Shown here piece by piece: positions 1-8,042 of a stretch of 64,000 nt of DNA. Position 1 is the first letter of the stretch, and every line of letters starts with the position of its first letter. This stretch comes from Sphingomonas hankookensis (GTDB lineage Bacteria > Pseudomonadota > Alphaproteobacteria > Sphingomonadales > Sphingomonadaceae). Where the stretch lies: positions 124,001-188,000 of the forward strand of contig NZ_CP117025.1 in the NCBI RefSeq assembly GCF_028551275.1, written 5' to 3'. The position numbers were made by a program, and so were the translations under genes. Under the pieces are notes generated by a model. It was given only the letters and a program-made list of their open reading frames with translations, had not been told where the DNA came from and made no database searches.

Positions 1-243
1 GCATATGCGACGGTCGCGTGGTTTTGCGACCTGATCGGCGGGTCGATCGCGATGCTGCTGCATGCGGTGTCGGCGACGATCGTGCCGGTGGGGGGCGGGC
101 TGGCCAATGCCACCGGTCTGATCGCAGCGCTCGACGCGCGGGTACGGGCGAACTTGCTGACCCCGGTCGCGACGCCGGTGGTGGTGCCGGGGCGGCTGGG
201 CGACGAAGCGGGGTTGATCGGGGCGTTCGTCGCGGGGAAATGA
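1..243 (+). CDS. Sugar kinase of the ROK/ASKHA type, C-terminal fragment
   Basis: The open frame enters from the left edge and ends at TGA 241-243, giving about 80 residues of a C-terminus. Visible signatures are IVPVGGGLAN (a GGG loop as in the second ATP-binding region of ROK kinases) and a terminal RLGDEAGLIGA, which matches the conserved end of ROK-family sugar kinases. The substrate cannot be decided from this fragment; glucose or an amino sugar are possible. The neighbouring carbohydrate hydrolases, ROK regulator and second ROK kinase fit a sugar-catabolic cluster. The start codon lies outside the window. Confidence 0.65.
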   Translation, partial: AYATVAWFCDLIGGSIAMLLHAVSATIVPVGGGLANATGLIAALDARVRANLLTPVATPVVVPGRLGDEAGLIGAFVAGK

Positions 244-246
244 TAC

Positions 247-331
247 CGTACCCCCGCGCAGGCGGGGGTCCAGAGCGTCAGATGCTACCGCAGCGTGCCT
301 GGCCCTGGATCCCCGCCTGCGCGGGGATACG
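247..331. repeat. Family A palindromic element (inverted pair)
   Basis: Two inverted copies of a short palindrome, CCCCCGCGCAGGCGGGGG at 251 and CCCCGCCTGCGCGGGG at 311, are separated by about 30 bp. The element fills the gap between two convergent genes. Related copies occur near 28.4, 34.3, 36.4 and 43.8 kb. Confidence 0.85.
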
Positions 332-342
332 GTTTGCCGCGC

Positions 343-675
343 TCAGCGCCGATAGCCCGGGCGACCGTTGCGGTCGTGCTTGTCGACGCGAACCTTGTAG
401 GCCAGCGCGTCGAAGCGGCGGTCGAGGTCGCGGCGTTCCTGCATCGAAAGGCCGTTCGAGCGGCGATAGCGCTGTTCGAGATTGGCGATCTGGCGGAATT
501 CGGCGCGCAGGTTCACCGCCTCGCGCCGGCTGAGCGAGCCGTTCCGGATACCCTGGTCGATGCGGCGTTCGATCTGCGCCTGGCGCTGGTTGACCGACTG
601 CCACGGCTGGGCGGCGGCGGGCAGCGCGGTCATCAGGGCGCCGAGGCCGGCGAGCATCAGTGCGAACTTCTTCAT
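343..675 (-). CDS. Small secreted protein, sphingomonad-type hypothetical
   Basis: 110 residues. The start MKKFALMLAGL was chosen because AGGAGA lies about 8 nt upstream; a longer in-frame extension runs into sequence without protein character. Residues 1-21 form a signal peptide ending in LPAAAQ. The mature part is charged and probably helical (RQAQIERRIDQGIRNGSLSRREAVNLRAEF at 26-55 region), with alternating Arg/Glu that suggests a coiled or helical-hairpin periplasmic protein. No catalytic motif is visible. It is convergent with the kinase fragment. The function is unknown. Confidence 0.75.
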   Translation of the reverse strand: MKKFALMLAGLGALMTALPAAAQPWQSVNQRQAQIERRIDQGIRNGSLSRREAVNLRAEFRQIANLEQRYRRSNGLSMQERRDLDRRFDALAYKVRVDKHDRNGRPGYRR

Positions 676-838
676 CCCTTTTCTCCTTTGCGGACCATCA
701 AGGTCGAAGGTGAAAATGGCGAACGGCTGTCGCAGGGGTTTGTCGCAAAGGACGGAAAATTGTGTCGGATTGTCGCGACTTGGCCGGGGTCGTTCAGCTT
801 TCGGGAGACGGAAGGCAAGCCCCCTGCCCCGCCACATA

Positions 839-920
839 CGTCACCCCGGCGCAGGCTGGGGTATCCCGGTTGTCGGCGGGACAGGAGCCGCGAGAGACCC
901 CAGCCTGCGCTGGGGTGACG
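839..920. repeat. Family D palindromic element (inverted pair)
   Basis: An inverted pair of the unit CGTCACCCC-GCGCAGGC-TGGGGT, with outer ends CGTCACC and GGTGACG. It lies upstream of the small secreted protein and just beyond the stop of the SGNH hydrolase. Related copies lie near 11.0, 50.1, 52.3 and 53.1 kb. Confidence 0.85.
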
Positions 921-932
921 TTTTGGGGGCGG

Positions 933-1667
933 CTAGGCCGGCAAGCCCTTGGCGCGCAGGATCGGGGTCAGTACCTTCTCCATCGCGGCATAGCCGGCCG
1001 GGGTCGGGTGGACGCCGTCATCGGCAAAGCCCGGCCGCATCGCGCCGGCCGGCGTCGCGAGTGCCGGGGTATAGTCGACGAAGGTGATGCGGTTCTTCGC
1101 GGCATAGTCCTTCGCCCAGGCGTTGATCGCGCGGATCGGGGCGACGGTGGCGAGGCCCGGCTTCCATGGGAAACCGTCCGCCGGCGGCACGCTGGCGAGC
1201 AGCACGCCGATGCCGGCCTGACGTGCGATCATCGCCATCATCGCGAGATTGTCATGCGTCTGCGCCGCCGTCATCGGCCCGGTATTGCCGGCGATGTCGT
1301 TGGTGCCGGCCATGATGTGCACATAGCGCGGGCGGTGGGCGACGACATCGGCCATCATGCGCAGCACCATCTGCGGCGTCGTCTGTCCGCTGATCCCGCG
1401 CCCGACCCGGCCGGGGCGGAAGAAGGCGGGGCGGCTGCCGCGCCAGCCTTCGGTGATCGAGTCGCCCATGAAGACGATGTCGGTCCTCGCCCCCGATGCG
1501 GCGAGCGCAGCATTGTCGGCGGCATAGCGCCCCAGCCACGGCCAGTCGGTCGCGAGCTGGCGCTGGTGCTTCACTTCCCAGCTTTCCTCCTGCGCGGCAC
1601 AGGCGGCAGCGGGCAGCAACGCGGACGCGGCGGCGAGGCCGAGGAAATGGCGACGATCGGGGGTCAT
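933..1667 (-). CDS. Secreted SGNH/GDSL hydrolase
   Basis: 244 residues. The N-terminus (MTPDRRHFLG with an Ala-rich stretch ending in AACAAQ) looks like a Tat-type or lipoprotein-like export signal, so periplasmic action is likely. GDSIT (Ser70), the Gly of block II (GRGISGQ), GTND (121-124) and a C-terminal DGVHPTPAGY supply the Ser, oxyanion and Asp-His residues of the SGNH esterase fold. Such proteins usually remove acetyl or other acyl groups from carbohydrates. The ATG overlaps the stop of the upstream carboxylesterase by 4 nt (ATGA), so the two genes are probably co-translated. The substrate is unknown; the adjacent GH3 enzyme suggests plant or microbial glycans. Confidence 0.88.
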   Translation of the reverse strand: MTPDRRHFLGLAAASALLPAAACAAQEESWEVKHQRQLATDWPWLGRYAADNAALAASGARTDIVFMGDSITEGWRGSRPAFFRPGRVGRGISGQTTPQMVLRMMADVVAHRPRYVHIMAGTNDIAGNTGPMTAAQTHDNLAMMAMIARQAGIGVLLASVPPADGFPWKPGLATVAPIRAINAWAKDYAAKNRITFVDYTPALATPAGAMRPGFADDGVHPTPAGYAAMEKVLTPILRAKGLPA

Positions 1668-3160
1668 AACGATCCTTGCAGGCGGCAGAGTTCCGGGCGG
1701 ATGTCGCCGTCGCGCGGGGTGGCGCCGCGGGCGTCGAACAGGATGTTGGCGGGCTTGCCCCGGACGCTGCGCGCCCAGGCCGGACGGCCATCGCCATTGG
1801 GATCGCCGGTGGTGGCGAAGGCGACCCAGTAATCCTGCATCCAGACCGGCCCGGCGCGGCGATCGTTGAAGATATAGTCGATCTCGGCCGCATGGGTCGT
1901 CGGCCCCGCCCCGCCGTCGCGCGCCATGTCGAACTCGTAGCGCCATACCGGCCAGTTGCGGGTGGCGAGCAGGTTGGCGAGGCTGCCCGCCGGGCAGCGG
2001 AAGGTGGCGTCGGTCGCGATCTGCTGGTCGCGGGTGCCAAGGCGCGGATGCGGCAGCGGATCGGGTTCGTCGAGCCGGTAGAAGGTCCGCGCGCCCTCGG
2101 CATTGGCGCCGAACGACAGGTCGACGAACCCGTCGCGTGCCGGACGGCCGCCGGGCAGGTCGAGTTCGAGCACGTTGCTGCCGATAATCACCGGACGCTT
2201 CGGCGCGGTGACGAACAGCCGGTCGGGCGTGTCGGGCAGGACCGCGCCGTCGATGGTCGTGCGCAGATAGAGATAATCGTCGGCGGTCAGCTTCGCATCG
2301 TGCAGCTTCAGGTCGGCCGCCAGCAACGCGGCGGGCGATACGGTGCGAAGACTCGCGCTGCCACGGGTGCCGAGCAGTACGTCCAACTGGTCGCCGATGC
2401 GGAACGCTTCCTTGAGCGGACGCCATGGCAGGCCGAAGCCGGGGGTGCCCGACTCCATCGCGGCCTTGGCGAACAGTCCGCGCGCCAGCGGCGAGGCGAG
2501 GAGGAGCGACACGTCCTGCGATCCGGCGCTTTCCCCGGCGATGGTGACGTTGTCGGGATCGCCGCCGAACTTGGCGATGTTGTCGCGAACCCAGCGCAGC
2601 GCCGCGATCTGGTCCATCAGGCCGTAATTGCCGCTCTTGCCCTCCGCTTCCGCCGCCAGCGCCCGGTGGGGCAGGAAGCCGAAGATGCCGAGCCGGTACT
2701 GGATGGCGACGACGACGACCCCGCGCTTGCCGATCGACGACAGCGCCATGTCGCCCGCCGATCCCGCGCGGTTGCTGCCGCCGTGAATCCACACGATCAC
2801 CGGACGCTTGCCGGTCAGCGCCGGGGTGCCGACGTCGAGCGTCAGGCAGTCCTCGCTGGCGAACACATGGTCGGCGCGGTTCCAGCCATAGTCGTTCTGG
2901 AGACAGGCCGGCGCGCGGGCGGTGGTAGTGCGGATGCCGGTCCATTCGACCACCGGCTGCGGTTCGCGCCAGCGGTTGGCGGCCAGCGGCGGCGCGGCGA
3001 AGGGGATACCGCGAAAGAGGATGCGGTCGGCCTCGGCCCTGCCCTCGACGATGCCGCCGGAGACCGAGACGCGGGGTGGGGTCGGGGCAGCAGGGGTGGC
3101 TTCCTGTGCGGTGGCGGGGGTTGTCGCGGCGAGGAGGAGAGTTGCCCAGATTGCCTTCAT
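1664..3160 (-). CDS. Type-B carboxylesterase, secreted
   Basis: 498 residues, normal for the family. Residues 1-19 are a signal peptide (MKAIWATLLL...ATAQ). The mature protein carries FRGIPFA near residue 49, the SEDCLTLDV signature at 102-110, the oxyanion loop HGGS at 126-129, and the nucleophile elbow GESAGS with Ser211. It should hydrolyse carboxylic esters in the periplasm. The start was set at the Met of the signal peptide; the extra upstream frame runs through a repeat. It is first in a two-gene unit with the SGNH hydrolase (4-nt overlap) and lies downstream of the GH3 gene in the same orientation, with a repeat between. The natural ester is unknown. Confidence 0.9.
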   Translation of the reverse strand: MKAIWATLLLAATTPATAQEATPAAPTPPRVSVSGGIVEGRAEADRILFRGIPFAAPPLAANRWREPQPVVEWTGIRTTTARAPACLQNDYGWNRADHVFASEDCLTLDVGTPALTGKRPVIVWIHGGSNRAGSAGDMALSSIGKRGVVVVAIQYRLGIFGFLPHRALAAEAEGKSGNYGLMDQIAALRWVRDNIAKFGGDPDNVTIAGESAGSQDVSLLLASPLARGLFAKAAMESGTPGFGLPWRPLKEAFRIGDQLDVLLGTRGSASLRTVSPAALLAADLKLHDAKLTADDYLYLRTTIDGAVLPDTPDRLFVTAPKRPVIIGSNVLELDLPGGRPARDGFVDLSFGANAEGARTFYRLDEPDPLPHPRLGTRDQQIATDATFRCPAGSLANLLATRNWPVWRYEFDMARDGGAGPTTHAAEIDYIFNDRRAGPVWMQDYWVAFATTGDPNGDGRPAWARSVRGKPANILFDARGATPRDGDIRPELCRLQGSL

Positions 3161-3200
3161 CGCCGTGCCCCTGTGTTGCCGTCCGCGTTCGGGTAGCAAA

Positions 3201-3338
3201 TCCTCCCCGGCACGGGGAGGGGGACCGTCGCCGTAGGTGATGGTGGAGGGGGCTCGCCCCGCAACGCAACGGTTCCGTAGGCGGATACCCCCCTCCACCA
3301 TGCTGCGCATGGTCCCCCTCCCCGCGGATCGGGGAGGA
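3201..3338. repeat. Family B REPIN-like element (inverted pair)
   Basis: Left half: TCCTCCCC, short loop, GGGGAGGGGGACC, about 14 nt, then GGTGGAGGGG. The right half is the reverse complement of this pattern, ending in GGGGAGGA at 3338. The spacer between halves is about 36 bp. Each half folds into two hairpins. The same design occurs at 45281-45412, and around the DUF559 gene at 24419-24857. Confidence 0.88.
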
Positions 3339-3342
3339 CCTT

Positions 3343-5847
3343 TTACTTGCAGCTGAGCTTCACGTCCGCCGTGGTGCCGAGCGCGACGCGTGCCACGCTG
3401 ACCGTCATCGTGCCGTCGGTGGTCAGCACGAACGGCGTGTCGACCTTGCCCATGTTCACATTGCCGCCGAAGCATTTGAGCGGCACGCCCAGCGTCTTCC
3501 ACTGGCCGGTGCCCAGCGGTTCGAGCCGGCCGAGCGCCACCTGCCCGCTACCCGGACCGCTGCGCAGCGACAGGGTGACCGGCCTGGTCGGGGCGGCATC
3601 GACCCGCATCGTCGCGGTCAGCATCACGTCGCCATTGGTCTGGCGCGTCAGGTCGACCGGCGACTGGGTGCTGAGCAGGATCTGCGCCGGGCCGCTGCCA
3701 TCGACGACGAAGCGGCGCGCGCCTTCCTGAACACCATGGTCGGTCGCGGTGACCTTCACGCGGCCGGCGCCCGACTGTGCCGGGACCGTCGTGATGCGGG
3801 TATTGCCGCCGGTGCCGGCGCCGCCGACCTCCAGCGACCATGCGGTCGCGGGCAGGCCCTTGTCCATGAACACGTCGCCGGCATCGGCTTCGGCCACCTT
3901 GGCGTCCTCCGACAGGGTCGGCACGACCGTCCTGCTGGCGCCGGTCAGGCCATAGCCCAGCGGAAACTGGGTCGGACCGGTGGCATCCGCCGTCGCCGGC
4001 CACGGGAAGGACAAGGTGCCGGTGAAGTCGCGCTTCGCCTTGCCACTGCGGTCCTTGAGCAGCACATCGGCGACCCCAGCCCCTTCCGATCCGGGCAGCC
4101 ACGCGACGACGAACGCATCGGCGGCGTTGATCGCGGCGTTCACGAACAGCGGGCGACCGGTCAGCATGACGGCGACGACGGGAATGCCCTGCGCCTTCAG
4201 CTTCTTCATGGTTTCAATGGGTTGGCGCAGTTCGGGGCGCAGCTGCAGCGTCTTGATGTCACCCTGGAACTCGGCATAGGGCGTTTCGCCGAACACGACG
4301 ATCGCCGCATCGGGCTTGGCGCCGGTGAAGCTGCCATCGGGCGACAGCATGGCCGAACCGCCCGCCGCCTTGGCCGCGGCGTCGATCCCCTGGTAGATCG
4401 AGGTCGCGCCGGGGAAATATTTCGGATCGATCCCCGTCCCCTGCCACGTCAGCGTCCAGCCGCCCGACTGGCGCGCGACGTCGTCGGCCCCGTCACCGGC
4501 GACCAGCACCCGAGCCCCGGCCTTGATCGGCAGCAGCGAACCGTTGTTCTTGAGCAGCACCAGCGACTTGGCCACCGCTTCGCGCGCGATCGCGCGGTGC
4601 TCAGGGCTGCCGAGCAGGTCGAACTTGCCCGACAGCGGGCGCGACGACGGCTTGCCCGCGTCGAACAGACCGGCGCGCAGCTTAACGCGCAGGATGTTGG
4701 ATACGGCGTCGTCGAGGCGTGCCATCGGGACTTCGCCCGACTTCACTTGGGCGACCAGGTTTTCCCAGATCGGCTTCCAGCTGTCGGGCGCCATGTACAT
4801 GTCGAGACCGGCGTTGATCGCACGCGGGCACGACGCGTTGGTGCAGCCCGCCACCTGGCCATGCGCGTTCCAGTCGCTGACGATGAAACCGCCAAAGCCC
4901 ATGCGCTTTTTCAGCACATCGGTCATCAGGCCCTTGTGACCGGTAATCTTTTCACCGTTCCAGCTCGAAAAGCTGGCCATGACCGTCTGCACCCCGGCGT
5001 TGATCGCCGAGACATAGGGCGTGCCGTGAATGTCGCGCAGCTGGGTTTCGGAAATCTTCGCGTCGCCCTGATCCTGACCGCCAAAGGTGCCGCCGTCCGC
5101 CAGGAAATGCTTGGTCGAGGCGAGGACGTAGGGACCCTTCAACTGGTTGGTCGATCCCGGCGCGCCCTGCAGCCCTTCGATGAACTGGGTGACGTAGCTG
5201 GCGACGAGCTTCGGATCGGACGAATAGCCTTCGTAGGCGCGGCCCCAGCGCAGGTCCTGCGGCACGGTGATCGTCGGCGCAAAGGTCCATTCGATGCCGG
5301 TCGCGCGGATTTCGGCGGCGGTCGCCTGCGCGATCTTCCGCATCAGCGCCGGATCGTGCATCGCACCCAGCCCGACATTGTGCGGGAACAGCGTCGCACC
5401 GACGATATTGCTGTGGCCATGCACCGCGTCGGTGCCCCAGATCACGGGCACGCCGACGCCGCCGCCGCTCTTGTCGACCGACGCTTCGTAGAAACGGTCG
5501 GCGAGCTTCAGCCATTCGGAAGCGGGCGCGAATTCGTCGTTGTTCGGCGCGGAATTGCCGCCGTTCAGGACCGAGCCGAGGTGATAGCGCTTGACGTCTT
5601 CCGGCGTCAGGCTGGCGATGTCGCCCTGCACGACCTGCCCGACCTTTTCCTCCAGCGTCATCCGCTTGAGCAGGTCGGCGATGCGCGCCTCGATCGCAGG
5701 GTCGGCCTTGTACGGCCAGTTCGCCCGCGGCCAGAGTTCGGGATGGACGGTCGCCGCCGGCGCCGGCGCCGGCACGGTCTGTGCCGCGGCGGGCAGTGCG
5801 CCCAGGCACAGGGCGGTGCCCAGCAGATACGTCGTAACCGGTTTCAT
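3343..5847 (-). CDS. GH3 beta-glucosidase / exo-beta-glucanase (ExoP type)
   Basis: 834 residues with a signal peptide (cleavage after LPAAAQ, about residue 23), so periplasmic or outer-membrane facing. It contains the GH3 N-terminal TIM barrel with KHF (246-248) and the nucleophile Asp325 in GFIVSDWNAHG, then the alpha/beta C-domain, and a C-terminal jelly-roll of the ExoP type (about 660-834) with one Cys pair candidate. Known members release glucose from 1,3/1,4-beta-glucans or oligosaccharides. It is divergent from the ROK regulator across a 221-bp gap that holds a TTGTC-C-GACAA palindrome, suggesting control by that regulator. The sugar MFS transporter and ROK kinase nearby would handle the products. 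Confidence 0.93.
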   Translation of the reverse strand: MKPVTTYLLGTALCLGALPAAAQTVPAPAPAATVHPELWPRANWPYKADPAIEARIADLLKRMTLEEKVGQVVQGDIASLTPEDVKRYHLGSVLNGGNSAPNNDEFAPASEWLKLADRFYEASVDKSGGGVGVPVIWGTDAVHGHSNIVGATLFPHNVGLGAMHDPALMRKIAQATAAEIRATGIEWTFAPTITVPQDLRWGRAYEGYSSDPKLVASYVTQFIEGLQGAPGSTNQLKGPYVLASTKHFLADGGTFGGQDQGDAKISETQLRDIHGTPYVSAINAGVQTVMASFSSWNGEKITGHKGLMTDVLKKRMGFGGFIVSDWNAHGQVAGCTNASCPRAINAGLDMYMAPDSWKPIWENLVAQVKSGEVPMARLDDAVSNILRVKLRAGLFDAGKPSSRPLSGKFDLLGSPEHRAIAREAVAKSLVLLKNNGSLLPIKAGARVLVAGDGADDVARQSGGWTLTWQGTGIDPKYFPGATSIYQGIDAAAKAAGGSAMLSPDGSFTGAKPDAAIVVFGETPYAEFQGDIKTLQLRPELRQPIETMKKLKAQGIPVVAVMLTGRPLFVNAAINAADAFVVAWLPGSEGAGVADVLLKDRSGKAKRDFTGTLSFPWPATADATGPTQFPLGYGLTGASRTVVPTLSEDAKVAEADAGDVFMDKGLPATAWSLEVGGAGTGGNTRITTVPAQSGAGRVKVTATDHGVQEGARRFVVDGSGPAQILLSTQSPVDLTRQTNGDVMLTATMRVDAAPTRPVTLSLRSGPGSGQVALGRLEPLGTGQWKTLGVPLKCFGGNVNMGKVDTPFVLTTDGTMTVSVARVALGTTADVKLSCK

Positions 5848-5991
5848 GACATCGCTCTCCCCGACGTGCGCGCGAACCGCACATTCCTCTTGCCCACCCG
5901 TTCGGCAATTCCGACAGCGTTGTCAACGATCATTGCGCGGTTTTCGATAGTGAGTTTCGGATTGAACCGCGGGTCCGGCTGGTCCACGCTG

Positions 5992-6002
5992 TTGTCCGAC
6001 AA
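5992..6002. promoter_or_regulatory. Candidate operator TTGTCCGACAA
   Basis: A perfect 11-bp palindrome (TTGTC-C-GACAA) lies in the gap between the divergent GH3 and ROK-regulator genes. Half-sites of the same sequence (TTGTCG/CGACAA) recur upstream of the sugar MFS gene at 10873-10892, but with a wider spacer. Binding by the ROK protein is inference. Confidence 0.45.
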
Positions 6003-6068
6003 ACCGGCGGCCCGACCGTCGTACAGGGAGAATTCGGTGTTGCCCCCCATCCATGCGGTTGCCGGTCG

Positions 6069-7265
6069 GTGACGATCGAGCGCGCGCCCATCCGCCTGTC
6101 GGGAACCAATCTCGAACGTGCGGCGGACCATAACCAGCGGGTGACGCTGCACGCGATCCGGGTGTCGGGGTCGCTGACCCGGATCGACCTGGCCAATATC
6201 ACCGGGCTGACCCCGCCGGCGATCGCCAACATCACCCGGCGGCTGCTGAGCGAAGGGCTGGTGCTGGAGGCCGGGCAGCGGCGCGGCGGGCGCGGGCAGC
6301 CGCCGACCAAGCTGGTGGTCAATCCCGCCGCCTGCTTCGCGATCGGCATCAATATCGACCGCGACCATGTGACGATCGTGCTGGTCGATTTCGCGGGACA
6401 GACGCTGGCGCGCGCATCGCAGGAAGTCGAGTTTCCGATGCCCGACGACGTCGCCGCCTTCTATCAATCGGCGATCGACCCGCTGATCGCCGAGGCGGGG
6501 GTGGACCGCCAGCGCATCGTCGGCATCGGCGTCGCGCGGCCCGACGATCTGGGCACCGTCGACCTGCCCGGCCGCCCGGACAATTATACCGTCTGGGAAG
6601 GCGTCGACATGGCCGAGCTGTTCGCAGCACCACTCGACCTGCCGGTCTTTGTCGAGAACGACGCCGCCGCCGCCGCGATGGGCGAATTACAGCTGGGACA
6701 TGGCCAGCATCAGGCGAGTTTCTTCTATGTCCTGATCTCCTCGGCACTGGGCGGCGGGCTGGTGCTGGACGGCAGCTATTATCGCGGGGCGCAGGGGCGA
6801 TCGGGCGAGCTGGGCTTCCTGCTGGGCAGCGACGGCAAGGGCGGGCAGGCGCAGATCCAGCATACCGTGTCGCTGTCGGGGCTGTCGCACCCGCTGCGCG
6901 ATGCGGGCTTCACCCTGGCCGACATGCTGGGCGGACGCAGCGACGATCCGGCGCTGCTGGCGGTGGTCGACAGCTGGATCGATGCGTCGGTCGAACGGCT
7001 GGTCGAACCGCTGGTCGCGATCAACTGCCTGATCAATCCGGCGGCGGTGTTCGTCGGCGGACGGCTGCCCGGCGGGCATGTCGATACGCTGGCCGAGCGG
7101 CTGAACGCGCGAATGGCGACGGTCGGCAACGTGCCCGCCCTTGCCCCGGTGCGCCGCGCGATGCTGGCGGAGGATGCCCCGGCGGTCGGTGCGGCGATCC
7201 TGCCGTTCAGCCATTTCCTGCTGCCGAGCGCCACCGCCCTGTGGAAGGCAGAGGAGGCCGGCTGA
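6069..7265 (+). CDS. ROK-family transcriptional regulator
   Basis: 398 residues from a GTG start; no strong ribosome site is visible, so the start is tentative. Residues about 20-75 form a winged helix (VSGSLTRIDLANITGLTPPAIANITRRLLSEGLV), followed by a Gly-rich linker and a ROK sugar-sensing domain with VENDAAAAAMGE. The usual zinc site (Gly-His plus CxCGxxGC) is absent: the region reads GELGFLLGSDGKGG with no Cys. It is probably a sugar-responsive repressor of the divergent GH3 gene and perhaps of the MFS transporter. The absence of the zinc motif separates it from the kinase at 8043, which keeps its metal-binding residues. Confidence 0.88.
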   Translation: MTIERAPIRLSGTNLERAADHNQRVTLHAIRVSGSLTRIDLANITGLTPPAIANITRRLLSEGLVLEAGQRRGGRGQPPTKLVVNPAACFAIGINIDRDHVTIVLVDFAGQTLARASQEVEFPMPDDVAAFYQSAIDPLIAEAGVDRQRIVGIGVARPDDLGTVDLPGRPDNYTVWEGVDMAELFAAPLDLPVFVENDAAAAAMGELQLGHGQHQASFFYVLISSALGGGLVLDGSYYRGAQGRSGELGFLLGSDGKGGQAQIQHTVSLSGLSHPLRDAGFTLADMLGGRSDDPALLAVVDSWIDASVERLVEPLVAINCLINPAAVFVGGRLPGGHVDTLAERLNARMATVGNVPALAPVRRAMLAEDAPAVGAAILPFSHFLLPSATALWKAEEAG

Positions 7266-7269
7266 GCGA

Positions 7270-7416
7270 TCAGCCGCTGGTCGGTCGTGGCGGCGGGCAG
7301 GGAGCGGCGGGCGTCGCCCCGCCCTTGAACGCGGCGACCAGCGCCAGTTCGAAACGGGTCCCGCATCCGGTGGCGGGTGCGGGCGCAGGGCCGGGTGACA
7401 GGGGATCGTTCCGCAT
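7270..7416 (-). CDS. Small ORF, 48 residues, unknown
   Basis: A short reading frame with GGAGG 8 nt before ATG. The product starts MRNDPLSPGPAPAPAT, continues with GCGTRFELALVAAFKGG, and ends in a Pro-rich tail containing Cys40; Cys18 is the other cysteine. It has no signal peptide and no recognised family. It is convergent with the ROK regulator (stop codons 4 nt apart) and divergent from the NTF2-like gene. The strong ribosome site is the main support; no homology is claimed. Precursor peptide or regulatory peptide are only possibilities. Confidence 0.35.
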   Translation of the reverse strand: MRNDPLSPGPAPAPATGCGTRFELALVAAFKGGATPAAPCPPPRPTSG

Positions 7417-7487
7417 GGCGTCGCCTCCGTGATCGGACCAGTATCGCCCGACATGGTTAATTCGCAGTTAGCGATAACGGAGGGACG

Positions 7488-7937
7488 ATGATCGTACGTA
7501 TCGGTGCCATGGGTGGCATGATCGCCGCCGCCGCGATGAGCGTCACCGCGCCGGCCGTCGCCGCGCCGCAACCTTCGGCGGCGATCGCGGCGCTGGTCGA
7601 CCGGTTCGATGCCGCTCGCGCGGCGTTCGACCCCGACGCCCTCGCCGCCACGCTGGCGGACGATTATGTCGAGATTTCGCCGGTCGGCACGGTCGATTCC
7701 CGCGCGGAGGTGCTAGGCTTCTATGCGCCCGAGAAGCGCCACCCCGCCCCGCCGATGCGCCATGACGAACGGGTCGTGCGGGTGAACGGCAACACCGCAT
7801 CCATGACCGAACGCAAGGCGATCACGCTGCCGAACGGAACGGTGCGGGCGATCCGCGTCGGCTATGTCGCGCGGCGCACAGGGAATGGGTGGCGGCTGGT
7901 ATCGGCGCAATATACCCCGATTCCGCCGGCCCGCTGA
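7488..7937 (+). CDS. Secreted NTF2-like protein (DUF4440 type)
   Basis: 149 residues with GGAGGGA just upstream of the ATG. Residues 1-26 form a signal peptide ending in VAAPQ. The mature part has the SnoaL/NTF2-like layout: a helical start (IAALVDRFDAARAAFDPDALAATLADDYVEISPVGTVDSRAEVLGFY), then beta strands with a terminal GNGWRLVSAQYTPI, which is typical of DUF4440 proteins. Members bind small ligands or act as minor isomerases or hydratases; no catalytic assignment can be made. It stands alone between the small ORF and the ROK kinase. Confidence 0.75.
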   Translation: MIVRIGAMGGMIAAAAMSVTAPAVAAPQPSAAIAALVDRFDAARAAFDPDALAATLADDYVEISPVGTVDSRAEVLGFYAPEKRHPAPPMRHDERVVRVNGNTASMTERKAITLPNGTVRAIRVGYVARRTGNGWRLVSAQYTPIPPAR

Positions 7938-8042
7938 GCACCCGGTCGCGCCTGGGAACACGCAATTAGAATTTCAATTTGCTCTTTTCCCCGAATCCTG
8001 CGACGCTAAATCGATATTCACAAGTAAAACGGGTTTTGGGGG

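Noticed and set aside
1676..3196. Long open frame on the plus strand opposite the carboxylesterase
   Set aside because: It is antisense to a gene with a complete catalytic motif set, has no ribosome site and shows the Arg/Ala/Gly-biased composition of high-GC shadow frames.
3736..6072. 778-codon open frame opposite the GH3 gene
   Set aside because: Shadow of the GH3 gene in GC-rich DNA; no recognisable domain.
7938..8042. LacI-type operator before the ROK kinase (TAAATCGATATTCA)
   Set aside because: Only the central CGAT part resembles the consensus; arms do not match.
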